From Methyloterricola oryzae (lineage in GTDB: Bacteria; Pseudomonadota; Gammaproteobacteria; Methylococcales; Methylococcaceae): a DNA stretch of 64,000 nucleotides. Shown here one piece after another: positions 31,653 to 40,482 of this stretch. Made by a program: the position numbers and the translations under genes. How positions within the stretch are numbered: the stretch's first letter is position 1; every line of letters begins with the position of its first letter. Below the pieces are notes generated by a model. That model saw only the letters and a list, made by a program, of their open reading frames with translations, was not told the origin of the DNA and did no database searches. Where the stretch lies: the NCBI RefSeq assembly GCF_000934725.1, contig NZ_JYNS01000002.1, positions 186,001-250,000 on the forward strand, written 5' to 3'.

Positions 31653-32849
31653 ATGGAACAGCAGTCAGACGAATCGTATGTAAAGCCACGAGTCGCAATT
31701 ATAACGAATATAATGCCTGTCTATAGAAGAAATTATTACCAAAGAATACTTGCTAATCCCTTGCTAGACATAAGAATATACTGTCAAAAAAACATCCCTG
31801 GCATGAACTTATCTTCAATACACCAAGAATTTGCCGATAAGATAACCGAAGTGCGATATGTCGGAACAAAAAGAGAGAAATTGGGCTGGCAATGTTTACC
31901 ACTTCTAGAGCTAATACGTAACTTTGACGTCTATTTTATACTGGGCAATCCAAGAATTCTATCAAATATATTCTTATCTTTGCTGCTAGTAATTAGCGGC
32001 AAGCAAGTTGTAGTGCAAGGCCAGCTCCATACTGCTGGCAGTCGCCGCCTATTTCAGAGAATAAGATTATATTGGTGGAAGAAGTTCAAATATTTCTTCT
32101 TATATAATGACGGGGAAGCGTTTCACCTATCTCATACAAATGGTTTTGGAAATAAATTTATAATCGGAATGAACAATGGCTTAGATCAAGACTCGATAGA
32201 TGCGGCTGCAAGTCTTTGGACCAAAGACAAACTAAAACAATGGCAAGCTCAAAATGAAATTGAAGGAAACTTGCTAGTGTTATCGTGTGCTCGCTTGGAG
32301 GCAAAAAATAACTTTGAGTGGATGATAAACGCCCTTCCGTTCCTGATAGCAAAATACCCAAAACTAATGTGGTGTGTCATCGGCGACGGCTTATTGAAAA
32401 CAGCATTGATTCAACGGGCTGAACAGCTTGGAGTTAATAAGAAAATAAGATGGTTGGGCGCTATATATGACGAATTAGAGTTGGCCCCTTGGTTTTTGAG
32501 CAGCAAGGTTCTAATCCACCCAGGCGCTATAGGGTTAAGTCTGCTTCATGCTTTTGGATATGGATTACCTGTGTTCACTCATGACGACGCCAATAATCAT
32601 ATGCCAGAATTCAGCGTATTGGAGCCCGGGACGAACGGCTCGGTATTCCGCTATGCTGATATGAGGTCATTTCAGGACAATCTTTCCGATTTACTCTCTG
32701 ATCCAGCAAAATTGGAGAATTTCAGTGCGCAAGCACGCGCAATAGCAAAGAATAAATATAACACTCGCGTAATGAGTGAGAGATTTCTAAGGATGTGCGA
32801 ACAAGTTATAGGTGTAAACACTGAGGGGAATAGAAACCCATGCGCGTAG
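31653..32849 (+). CDS. Glycosyltransferase (GT4-like)
   Basis: A 398-aa protein with a GT-B fold appearance: N-terminal VAIITNIMPVYRRNYYQRIL, GQLHTAG, then a C-terminal Rossmann half starting LLVLSCARLEAKNNFEWMI, CVIGDGLLKT, and SSKVLIHPGAIGLSLLHAFGYGLPV in place of the canonical EGFGL segment. Start is set at ATG 31653; a TTG 30 nt upstream is possible. Codon use is strongly AT-rich compared with flanking genes, as expected for a transferred polysaccharide locus. Acceptor and donor cannot be told. Confidence 0.75.
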   Translation: MEQQSDESYVKPRVAIITNIMPVYRRNYYQRILANPLLDIRIYCQKNIPGMNLSSIHQEFADKITEVRYVGTKREKLGWQCLPLLELIRNFDVYFILGNPRILSNIFLSLLLVISGKQVVVQGQLHTAGSRRLFQRIRLYWWKKFKYFFLYNDGEAFHLSHTNGFGNKFIIGMNNGLDQDSIDAAASLWTKDKLKQWQAQNEIEGNLLVLSCARLEAKNNFEWMINALPFLIAKYPKLMWCVIGDGLLKTALIQRAEQLGVNKKIRWLGAIYDELELAPWFLSSKVLIHPGAIGLSLLHAFGYGLPVFTHDDANNHMPEFSVLEPGTNGSVFRYADMRSFQDNLSDLLSDPAKLENFSAQARAIAKNKYNTRVMSERFLRMCEQVIGVNTEGNRNPCA

Positions 32850-34057
32850 CTATGGTCAACACAGAATTCAGCCGTGGCGGTGCCGCCCGTATGGCCTCAA
32901 CCCTCGTGGATGCCCTCATCGCAGAGAAGACGGATGTATGTCTGTACCATGCGGGCGACCGAGTGAAGACGAAAAAGTTTTATGGAATGCAACGAGTTGG
33001 CTCAAAACCACTAAATGCATTGATGGAAAGAGTTGGTGGGTCGATGTTTATGTATGACATGGGGCTCACAAAAGATCTTCTCCATGAAATCGAAACCGCC
33101 GATTTGCTGCATGTTCATAATCTCCATGGTTATTACATTAACTACACAAACCTGCTTTACACCTGGAGGCAACGTCCAATCGTGTGGACATGGCATGATT
33201 TCTGGGCCGTGACGGGACGATGCTGTCTACCTAATCCTGACTGTGGAGGATGGCGAAATGGCTGTGGGAAATGTCCATATCCAGACGTATATCCAGCCGC
33301 ATGGTTAGATTGGTCCGCGCGAGATTATAGATCAAAAAGCGAACTATATAGAATCCTAGAAAACCTTACTATTGTCACGCCTGCTAACTGGCTTGCTGAA
33401 ATGGCAATCGAACGTGGCTTTTCATCCGAACGTATTCGTGTCATCCCAAACCCGGTTGACATTACAAAATATTGTCCGCAGCCTCAAGTGCAGGCGCGCC
33501 AAACGCTAGGTTATAGTCAAAATGAACCATTGATATTATTTGTCGCCTCAGATTGTAACGATCCACGTAAAGGATATCCCAAATTTTGCAAACTGATCGA
33601 AAGTACGGGTTACCATGGAATAGCTGTAGGGATTCCATCGAGGCAAACAAATCCACTTATAACTCAAACTGGCTCAATAAGTGATCCCGCTACTTTATCT
33701 TTATATTATAGCGCCGCTGATCTCCTTGTAATGACCACACAAGCGGACAATTATCCGAATGTGATAATAGAAGCAATGGCTTGTGGAACACCAGTGCTTT
33801 CTTATGGGGTAGGTGGAATCGCCGACCAAATGCCGACATTCTGGAATGGAGTAGTACCGCTCAATGATGATGAACAGCTACTTGTACGTTGTCAAAACAT
33901 TATAAGGGATCGAAATGCTCTTTCAGAATTGCGATCTGCTTTTCGCGAACATGCCACCACTACCTGGAATCCGCGCAGCGTTGCGCGTCAATATAACTCA
34001 GTATATCGGGAAGCGGCATCATTAGAGCGTAACACTAGAAATAACGCATTTAAATAA
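32840..34057 (+). CDS. Family 4 glycosyltransferase (WcaC-like)
   Basis: A 405-aa GT-B protein overlapping the preceding gene by 10 nt. Landmarks are NTEFSRGGAARMASTLVDAL, LLHVHNLHGYYINY, IVWTWHDFWAVTGRC, a Cys-rich segment GRCCLPNPDCGGWRNGCGKC (about 130-149) typical of WcaC-like transferases, VIPNPVDITKYCP, and TTQADNYPNVIIEAMACGTPVLSYGVGG with the donor-binding motif. GAGGGG lies upstream of the ATG. Role: assembly of the exopolysaccharide repeat unit. Confidence 0.85.
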   Translation: MRVAMVNTEFSRGGAARMASTLVDALIAEKTDVCLYHAGDRVKTKKFYGMQRVGSKPLNALMERVGGSMFMYDMGLTKDLLHEIETADLLHVHNLHGYYINYTNLLYTWRQRPIVWTWHDFWAVTGRCCLPNPDCGGWRNGCGKCPYPDVYPAAWLDWSARDYRSKSELYRILENLTIVTPANWLAEMAIERGFSSERIRVIPNPVDITKYCPQPQVQARQTLGYSQNEPLILFVASDCNDPRKGYPKFCKLIESTGYHGIAVGIPSRQTNPLITQTGSISDPATLSLYYSAADLLVMTTQADNYPNVIIEAMACGTPVLSYGVGGIADQMPTFWNGVVPLNDDEQLLVRCQNIIRDRNALSELRSAFREHATTTWNPRSVARQYNSVYREAASLERNTRNNAFK

Positions 34058-34090
34058 ACATCATTGCTAATACAATCCCTAAAAAAGTAC

Positions 34091-35461
34091 ATGACGGAAA
34101 GTTCTAGGTCGCGCACTTCTGTGGTAACTGCCACTCCACAATTGAAAGTTCTTGCACGGATAAAATCTGGCCCCCAGAAACTTCTTGAAGTAATCAAACT
34201 TTCTCGATATTCATTACTGAGCCTCTTCGCCATGATATTGGGCTTCGTGCGGGAATTGGCCGTTTCTTCCAATTTCGGTCTCAGCAAGGAGCTCGATGTA
34301 TATATTGCGGTAACTGGATTTTATCTTTTTTTTGGCGTCCAGATAGCAAACACTATGGAGATGGTGTTTATATCGAAGAGCGCAAACTTTGAATCCCCAG
34401 GGCTTGTAGCAACCCAATTGTTCAGAGCGCTCAAAGTATTATTTGCATTCAATGCCGCATTTGTGCTTGCTCTATACATTGGCGGTCAGCAGTTGCTCGT
34501 AATGTTATTTCCTGGCTTCACAGACGCACAGACAGCACTAGGAGTCCGGTTTCTGCGTCTAATACTCGTCGCTATTGTTTTGGCAAACAGTTGTGGAATA
34601 TTGAAGGCGAGCTTAAACGTTCTTAGAGTTTTTAGCCCTGGAATGTTGTCCGGCGCAATAATATCCCTCTCTACCGCCGTATCAATTGTGCTTTTCGGAA
34701 GTGAATTTGGAATTAATGCTTTAATCTATGGTTTCATTATTGGTAACGCCTTATCTTTTCTTTTCATGTTGACAATTTTTATTCGAACAGTTGGCTGGGA
34801 CCAGATAAGTCTTAGTATCAAGAAAACACCGACGCATGATGGGTTATGGGCAGCATCTGGCATCGTTTTTCTAGGGGAATTATGTTATCAGGGATTCAGT
34901 TTAGTTGAGCGGAGCCTAGCCTCTTCATTACCGGCCGGCACGATATCAGCATTTTATTATGCGTGGACCCTTGTCTCGGTGCCGCTTAGTCTTGTCGTAA
35001 TGCCATTATCCACTGTAGTTTATCCAAAATTAGCGAAAAGCTTCGCAAAGAGTGCTAGACAGGGATATAACCTTGTAGAGCGATACGGATTGATGTTTTT
35101 TATCTTTGCCGTTTCGATAGTTCTCGTCGTGTTGTACGATCCATTGCTGATAGTAAAAATGGTATATATGCGAGGGAAATTTTCCTCCGTAGACGCGGAA
35201 AAGACGGCTGAAATATTAAGTATTTTGATCTTCTCATTGCCGTTCTCAAGCTTTGGACGCGTAGCAAGGTATGGCCTTTATTCTTTGTCAGGATACATTG
35301 GTTCTAGTGCAAGTCAGTTCGTTACTTTGGTATCAATTATGCTCTTAGCTCCCGTATTTGTATTAAATTTTGGCATTATTGGTCTTGCATACGCCTCGTC
35401 CTTGTCAATCTCTGTACAGTCTTTAGTTATGTTATTAATGCTCCGATATAAGGTTAGATAA
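34091..35461 (+). CDS. MurJ/MviN-type lipid flippase family protein
   Basis: A 456-aa polytopic membrane protein of the MOP superfamily. The N-terminal hydrophobic region carries GFVRELAVSSNFGLSKELDVYIAVTGF, matching MurJ-like family members. About 12-14 transmembrane segments follow, with VSVPLSLVVMPLSTVVYPKLAK and IFSLPFSSFGRVARYGLYSL. In a polysaccharide locus the expected role is Wzx-like export of the lipid-linked repeat unit. Start is set at ATG 34091; a TTG at 34064 is in frame. AT-rich codon use. Confidence 0.8.
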   Translation: MTESSRSRTSVVTATPQLKVLARIKSGPQKLLEVIKLSRYSLLSLFAMILGFVRELAVSSNFGLSKELDVYIAVTGFYLFFGVQIANTMEMVFISKSANFESPGLVATQLFRALKVLFAFNAAFVLALYIGGQQLLVMLFPGFTDAQTALGVRFLRLILVAIVLANSCGILKASLNVLRVFSPGMLSGAIISLSTAVSIVLFGSEFGINALIYGFIIGNALSFLFMLTIFIRTVGWDQISLSIKKTPTHDGLWAASGIVFLGELCYQGFSLVERSLASSLPAGTISAFYYAWTLVSVPLSLVVMPLSTVVYPKLAKSFAKSARQGYNLVERYGLMFFIFAVSIVLVVLYDPLLIVKMVYMRGKFSSVDAEKTAEILSILIFSLPFSSFGRVARYGLYSLSGYIGSSASQFVTLVSIMLLAPVFVLNFGIIGLAYASSLSISVQSLVMLLMLRYKVR

Positions 35462-35464
35462 TTT

Positions 35465-36811
35465 GTGGTCCATGTAATGCTTAAGGGTGATTCTGTTGTT
35501 GTTTCGAGAAAGATTTCTTCAAAATGGGTCGGAAGACTACTCGGCTTATGGTTGTGCGGTGTATTTGCCGGAATGATTCTCGCGCTAATAGGAAGTGTCA
35601 AAGGTGACGCGACTAACGTCGGCGCCGTCGCGACGGTTGGATTGGCCGTGCTTTGGCCAACATTTTATTTCTTATTCTCGAAAGAAGGCATAATTCCAAG
35701 AAATACTAGTAACGGAACGTTAATCTTGCTAACCATATTTTTCTTGTTTGGCTTTCTATCAGTGTTCTTTAGCTCGTTGATGGTTATTTCCACCGCTTAT
35801 ATGGTTCTAACATTATTAAGCGTGTTGATATGCTTGAAGTTTGCTTCAGTATTAGATGCCCAAGAGCTCGGAAATGGTTTAAGGACCTATACCCTATGTG
35901 TTGCTCTATTGGTTGTGGCGTTTTCAATTTGGGATTATGAGCCAGGATCCCGTCTTGGAGAAGGTCACCGCGTGCTGGAACCGGCAACAATTGGAATGGT
36001 TTCAATGTCGGCTGCAATCTCCGCAATGTGTTTTCGTAGCCTAATTACGCGCTTTTTATTAATTTCAGCTTTGATCTATGTCATTTATCTTACTGGATCG
36101 CGCGCGTCGGCCCTTAGTGTATTAATTGGACTATTTGTTGTGGTTTATGAACGTACGCGTATTGCGGCCAAAACTTCACAAGCTATTGTGCTCCTTATGG
36201 TCATTGCGTCTATAACCTTGGCCGCAATAAATTTGGATTACGTACTTGACGTTGTGGAAGGCTTTTTGGAGCTCCATGATAAACACCGAGGGATCGATTC
36301 GGGAGGATCTGGTCGTCTTGAGGTTTGGCAAGAGACTTGGCAACTTTTTGTGGAAAACCCCATTTTTGGAGTAGGGTTTCGCGCCCACGAGGCGCGTCTA
36401 AAACTTGGGACTTCCGCACATAATGGTTATCTTGCATTACTTGCTGAAATTGGAATATTTGGGTTCCTGTCGATAATCATTTTAGTTATTAGCGGCGTTT
36501 ATAAACTTTGGCGCTGCTGTCGTCGCGACCCTAAACTTTCTTATAATTACAGTATACTAATAGGAATATCCGTTTCGTACTTGTTTCTCGCAATATTCGA
36601 GCGGTTCCTAATAAATTCGGGTAACCCTACGTCGCTCTTGTTTATGGTTGCTGTTTTTCTTGGCATGTCTCAAAGTAAACGCTCATCAGCTAAAGTGCAC
36701 TTTCATAACGACTCAAATCCAGCAGTCGCGAAAGAAGCTCGTGGGCGCAATTCTGATAAAGATGGATTTCTTTATAATAGTGAGAATAGGTATGTACGAC
36801 GGCTTCATTAA
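35465..36811 (+). CDS. O-antigen ligase/polymerase-like (Wzy_C) membrane protein
   Basis: A 448-aa protein with about 10-12 transmembrane helices and the Wzy/WaaL periplasmic-loop signature SGRLEVWQETWQLFVENPIF, followed by GVGFRAHEARLKLGTSAHNG and YLALLAEIGIFGF. It would polymerise repeat units or ligate them on the periplasmic side. The GTG at 35465 is taken as start; an ATG at 35477 is an alternative. It follows the flippase gene by 3 nt and overlaps the next gene by 20 nt. Confidence 0.82.
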   Translation: MVHVMLKGDSVVVSRKISSKWVGRLLGLWLCGVFAGMILALIGSVKGDATNVGAVATVGLAVLWPTFYFLFSKEGIIPRNTSNGTLILLTIFFLFGFLSVFFSSLMVISTAYMVLTLLSVLICLKFASVLDAQELGNGLRTYTLCVALLVVAFSIWDYEPGSRLGEGHRVLEPATIGMVSMSAAISAMCFRSLITRFLLISALIYVIYLTGSRASALSVLIGLFVVVYERTRIAAKTSQAIVLLMVIASITLAAINLDYVLDVVEGFLELHDKHRGIDSGGSGRLEVWQETWQLFVENPIFGVGFRAHEARLKLGTSAHNGYLALLAEIGIFGFLSIIILVISGVYKLWRCCRRDPKLSYNYSILIGISVSYLFLAIFERFLINSGNPTSLLFMVAVFLGMSQSKRSSAKVHFHNDSNPAVAKEARGRNSDKDGFLYNSENRYVRRLH

Positions 36812-37490
36812 ATTAAAAAGGATCGCAAATGTTTTGCGCGGCAAAGATTTTTACCCGGTAATTGATGCTCGTAATGTCCCTATTGAACATTTTGGTGGAA
36901 AGTATGGTGGCTGGGATCTTTCCGTAGAGCATTTGAGTTCTGAGTCAATTGTTTATTCGGTAGGAGTAGGTGAGGATATAAGTTTCGATCTGGACTTGAT
37001 CAAGTCGTTTCAGATGAAAGTTCACGCATTTGACCCAACACCTAAATCAATAGAGTGGATAAAATCGCAGACATTGCCGGATAATTTTATTCATTACCCA
37101 TATGGAGTCGCGGATTTTGATGGTGTTGTACAGTTTAATCCGCCTGAAAATGAGGATCACGTATCTCATACTATCTTAAGTAGGCCTGGTAAAAGTGAAA
37201 ACGGAATTTTGGTACCTGTGAAATGTCTTCGCTCTATTATGTCTGAGCTTGGACATACATCTATAGACTTATTGAAAATGGATATTGAGGGTGCGGAATA
37301 TTGTGTAATTGAAGACATGAATCGATGTGCTATTCGACCGAAGCAGATATTGATCGAATTTCACCATCGATTCCCTGGTGTCGGCGTTAGAAGAACTAAG
37401 CAGGCCGTTGGGCTTCTTAAAGCGATGGGCTATTCTCTCTTTTCAGTTTCAAAGGCCGGTGAGGAGTATAGCTTTTTACTTTCGCCTTGA
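36792..37490 (+). CDS. FkbM-family methyltransferase
   Basis: A 232-aa SAM-dependent methyltransferase. Landmarks are IVYSVGVGEDISFDLDL (SAM-binding motif I, with the usual DVGAN form weakened), KVHAFDPTPKS, HYPYGVADFDG, SIDLLKMDIEGAEYCVIEDM (the FkbM DIEGxE signature) and ILIEFHHRFPGV. Start ATG 36792 is inside the end of the polymerase gene; a longer in-frame version from 36648 would overlap it by 160 nt. Likely O-methylates a sugar of the polysaccharide. Confidence 0.8.
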   Translation: MYDGFIKLKRIANVLRGKDFYPVIDARNVPIEHFGGKYGGWDLSVEHLSSESIVYSVGVGEDISFDLDLIKSFQMKVHAFDPTPKSIEWIKSQTLPDNFIHYPYGVADFDGVVQFNPPENEDHVSHTILSRPGKSENGILVPVKCLRSIMSELGHTSIDLLKMDIEGAEYCVIEDMNRCAIRPKQILIEFHHRFPGVGVRRTKQAVGLLKAMGYSLFSVSKAGEEYSFLLSP

Positions 37491-37519
37491 AGTAATTTAT
37501 TTTAGATCTATTGGTAATT

Positions 37520-38626
37520 ATGTCATCTACCGAGATAGTAGTGGAAGAAAGCCGGATTTGTCATCTATCGCGGGATGAGATTGACACAATAAAAGGCATA
37601 TATATCCTTCTTATTGTTATCGGGCATAACTTGTTGCTGACAAGTTTATATCAAGGTCTATTTGTTTTTCTTTATAACTTTCACGTGTATGGGTTCTTGC
37701 TATTGCCATTTGTTTTCCCGGCCAAGAAAATAAGTCGTGATTTGGTTATTAATTTGTCGGTTCGTTATTTGGTGCCATTCGTTGTTTTTTATTCTATCTC
37801 ATCACTCATGTATTTTCCGATATATATCGGTGCTCATTCTTTGTGGGAGTGGTTTGGAGATTTTATTCTCGGTTTAATAGTCAATGATGCATATTGGGTC
37901 AAGAAAACAACTGGCTTTCAGCTTTTCTGGTTTTTGCCAACATTCTTTACATTGACTTTATTTCGTTCGTTACTAAATAGTTTTGCTTCGGGAATTCGTC
38001 AATCTGTGTTGCTTTTACTTTTTGTTGCGCACATTACCGTCGGGTGTTTGCCGGATTGGGCGAAATTAAATATTCCATTTGGAATTGGCATTGTAGCGTA
38101 CATATATATTTTGGGAGAAAGCATAAGTTGTGATGCGCTTCTAAGCGCAACTCGATCGCGTTACTTTAGTTTGATTACTGTTCCAGTGTTACTTATGCTT
38201 TTTTTCCTTTCATCTAAGTTCGGCTTAAGGACTAATTTAGCTTGGTTGAATCTAATGGCCATATCGGACGTCATTTTGTTGTTGTTGCATGATGGGATAG
38301 TAGTCATTTCTTTTTTGACGGTGCTTTCACTGTCTCGATCATTTAAAAAGCTTCCATACTTAAGTTGTCTTGGGAAATTTTCCTTGCAGATATATCTGAC
38401 ACATTCATTTGTCTTTTATTTCTTTTACATGCTCGTGTATCCGTTGGCTTCATTTGATGATCCGTTATTGGAGGCTGTTGTTGGTATTGGGTCTCTGTTA
38501 TTTACGGTAGCGGTTACTTTGCTTCTTTCGATTCTTGCTTCAAAAAAAATGGGTCTTTATAAAATGATTTTTCCGTCGTCGCGCTCGGATCTTCCGTTTT
38601 TTCGAGCTTACAGTAAGGTTACTTAA
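37520..38626 (+). CDS. Membrane acyltransferase (Acyltransferase_3-like)
   Basis: A 368-aa protein with about ten transmembrane helices. The N-terminal segment DTIKGIYILLIVIGHNLLLT resembles the family motif with the conserved His after the first helix. Later landmarks are YLVPFVVFYSISS, GFQLFWFLPTFFTLTLF and GKFSLQIYLTHSFVFYFF near the C-terminus. Such proteins O-acetylate exopolysaccharide sugars, as in fucose 4-O-acetylase-like enzymes. Start ATG 37520 is preferred over a TTG at 37511. Strongly AT-rich. Confidence 0.78.
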   Translation: MSSTEIVVEESRICHLSRDEIDTIKGIYILLIVIGHNLLLTSLYQGLFVFLYNFHVYGFLLLPFVFPAKKISRDLVINLSVRYLVPFVVFYSISSLMYFPIYIGAHSLWEWFGDFILGLIVNDAYWVKKTTGFQLFWFLPTFFTLTLFRSLLNSFASGIRQSVLLLLFVAHITVGCLPDWAKLNIPFGIGIVAYIYILGESISCDALLSATRSRYFSLITVPVLLMLFFLSSKFGLRTNLAWLNLMAISDVILLLLHDGIVVISFLTVLSLSRSFKKLPYLSCLGKFSLQIYLTHSFVFYFFYMLVYPLASFDDPLLEAVVGIGSLLFTVAVTLLLSILASKKMGLYKMIFPSSRSDLPFFRAYSKVT

Positions 38627-39384
38627 GGGTGATTGATTTGGGCTTGCTGGCTATACGGCGCCTTCGTGGCATGTGGGATATTGTGGGTTTTTGAATGTGA
38701 ATTTCAAATCAATATTCCTGGGTTTTAATGTGTGTCCGAATTACAGAAGAATATTTTCTATCATTGATGCCGGAGATAAGTGGATATTGATCTGGGTAAG
38801 AGTATTCTTGGGGAATCTTCGGTCAGTATTCAGTCGGGCGGGCGCACTATACCTGTCCAGAGTGAACGGGTTTGGGCACTCTAGGATCCATGGTGATGTA
38901 ACGTAGGTTTTTGATGTGCATTTATACGTTTCAGAGACCTTTCGTATTTTATATGTAGCTTTTTGCGGGAGGGATAAGAATTTATTAAGTTTCAACCTAT
39001 TCATTGATTTTAATTGCGCGGGTCAGACTTTGGGTACAAGAGAACTGCTTAATAGATTTCAGTCGTGAATCGCTTGGTGCGGATTCGCAGTTAGTCGTAG
39101 ATATTGATAGATGTCGAGGAATTGGGGTGCGCCTGATTTTGGTGCGGTGGACATATCATTGTTGGGCTTTTGGATTGCTAGTTTGGTCCTTTATGCATAT
39201 TAGTCCGGTCATCCAACAGGTTTACTCTAAGTTGCTTGTTTAGTTTGGGGGGCTTTTTTATTTGGATAGGTTGTTGGGGATGTAAGAAGTGCTCTGTTGT
39301 TTTTCCAAATTGGGGCGGGTGCGGTAGATTCGTATTTGGCCGTATCTGTATTTACAAATATTGAGCGATAGGTTCTAGGAAATC
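38627..39384 (+). other. AT-rich gap, possibly decayed coding DNA
   Basis: 757 bp between two EPS genes, with only short open frames in different registers (38673-38906, 39004-39243), none with recognisable domains. Composition matches the neighbouring island genes. It may be a decayed gene or an untranslated regulatory region before the lipoprotein gene. Confidence 0.35.
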
Positions 39385-40302
39385 ATGCGGGGTAGGTGTT
39401 TTTTTTTGTGCGTAGTTCTCTTATCGGGGGCATGCGTGTTTTCTTCGTCCTCCTTGTCTGATTTTTTGATTAATGGTTCACGCACATATCTTGCCGGGGC
39501 CAAAAGCCCGTCTAAGCAAATTGGTGTAACGCCGCGCGTTGGCTTTCGCATTTTTGACGGTACATTGTTTAAGGATAAGCCTGTCCTTTCAGTCTTCGGT
39601 ATTGAGAGGATCCAAGTAATCTATGCATCGGCGATTTTTGGTAAGGATACTGATCGTTCGGCACTGCCAGATCGTACTCGGATTCGAAGGTCTAGGGAAT
39701 TGAACCGTGGATCTGAGAGCAACGTTGTAGTTGATATTGAGGATTGGCCGTTAAGTAGAATTGACGAACAAACACTCACCGATAATATAAGTAAGTATAT
39801 TCAAGTTATTGCCTGGTATAGAGAGCATGATGGTTCAGCAAAGTACGGTTACTATGGGTCGCCACCACTGACGGATTATTGGAGGTCGATTAAGGGCGAG
39901 GGGAGTAAAGAGCTCAAGTCCTTGATGGATGATAACAATAAGCTTCAGAGGCTTACGGATTCAGTGGACATACTTTATCCATCGCTTTATACATACTATT
40001 CGGATCAAAAAGGTTGGGTGGAATTTGCAAGGAGGCAAATATCAGAGGCTAGACGGATCGGGAAAGGTAAACCTGTCTATGTATTTTTGTGGCCTCAATA
40101 TCATGATTCCAATTTCTTGATGCGTTGTAAGTTTGTCTCTCCGGATTATTGGCGTGTCCAATTGGAGACTGCTAGCCAGTATGCCGATGGAATTGTTATT
40201 TGGGGAGGCTGGGATGTTTGTAACCCGAAAGGTACAGCGCTTACGTGGGATGAGAAAGCGGAGTGGTGGCAGGTGACGAAATCCTTCCTAAGAGGGATGT
40301 AG
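39385..40302 (+). CDS. Lipoprotein, hyaluronidase/TIM-barrel glycosidase-like
   Basis: This 305-aa protein has AGGA upstream of the ATG. The N-terminus (MRGRCFFLCVVLLSGAC) is a lipoprotein-like signal with Cys17. The body resembles glycoside-hydrolase TIM barrels of the hyaluronidase-like type: VVDIEDWPLS (acidic catalytic-type motif after a beta strand), WYREHDGSAKYGYYGSPPLT, VDILYPSLYTYYSDQKGW, KPVYVFLWPQYHDS and ADGIVIWGGWDVCNPKG. It sits between the acyltransferase and the exosortase, so trimming or modifying the exported polysaccharide is plausible. Family assignment is by pattern only. Confidence 0.6.
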   Translation: MRGRCFFLCVVLLSGACVFSSSSLSDFLINGSRTYLAGAKSPSKQIGVTPRVGFRIFDGTLFKDKPVLSVFGIERIQVIYASAIFGKDTDRSALPDRTRIRRSRELNRGSESNVVVDIEDWPLSRIDEQTLTDNISKYIQVIAWYREHDGSAKYGYYGSPPLTDYWRSIKGEGSKELKSLMDDNNKLQRLTDSVDILYPSLYTYYSDQKGWVEFARRQISEARRIGKGKPVYVFLWPQYHDSNFLMRCKFVSPDYWRVQLETASQYADGIVIWGGWDVCNPKGTALTWDEKAEWWQVTKSFLRGM

Positions 40303-40482
40303 GTTTCAACGGAGCGCAACTGAAACTCACTTTAGAGCCGGCTATGCAAGTTTCTGATTATGGATCTGAATTATTGAGCTAAATGTGGTCGCGTTGTGCG
40401 AACATGCTGGCAGGTGTTTTTTTAATGAATACAAGTTACCGTGTCTCCATAGCCCTTACTGAAGATAAAATATAGGCTGCTA

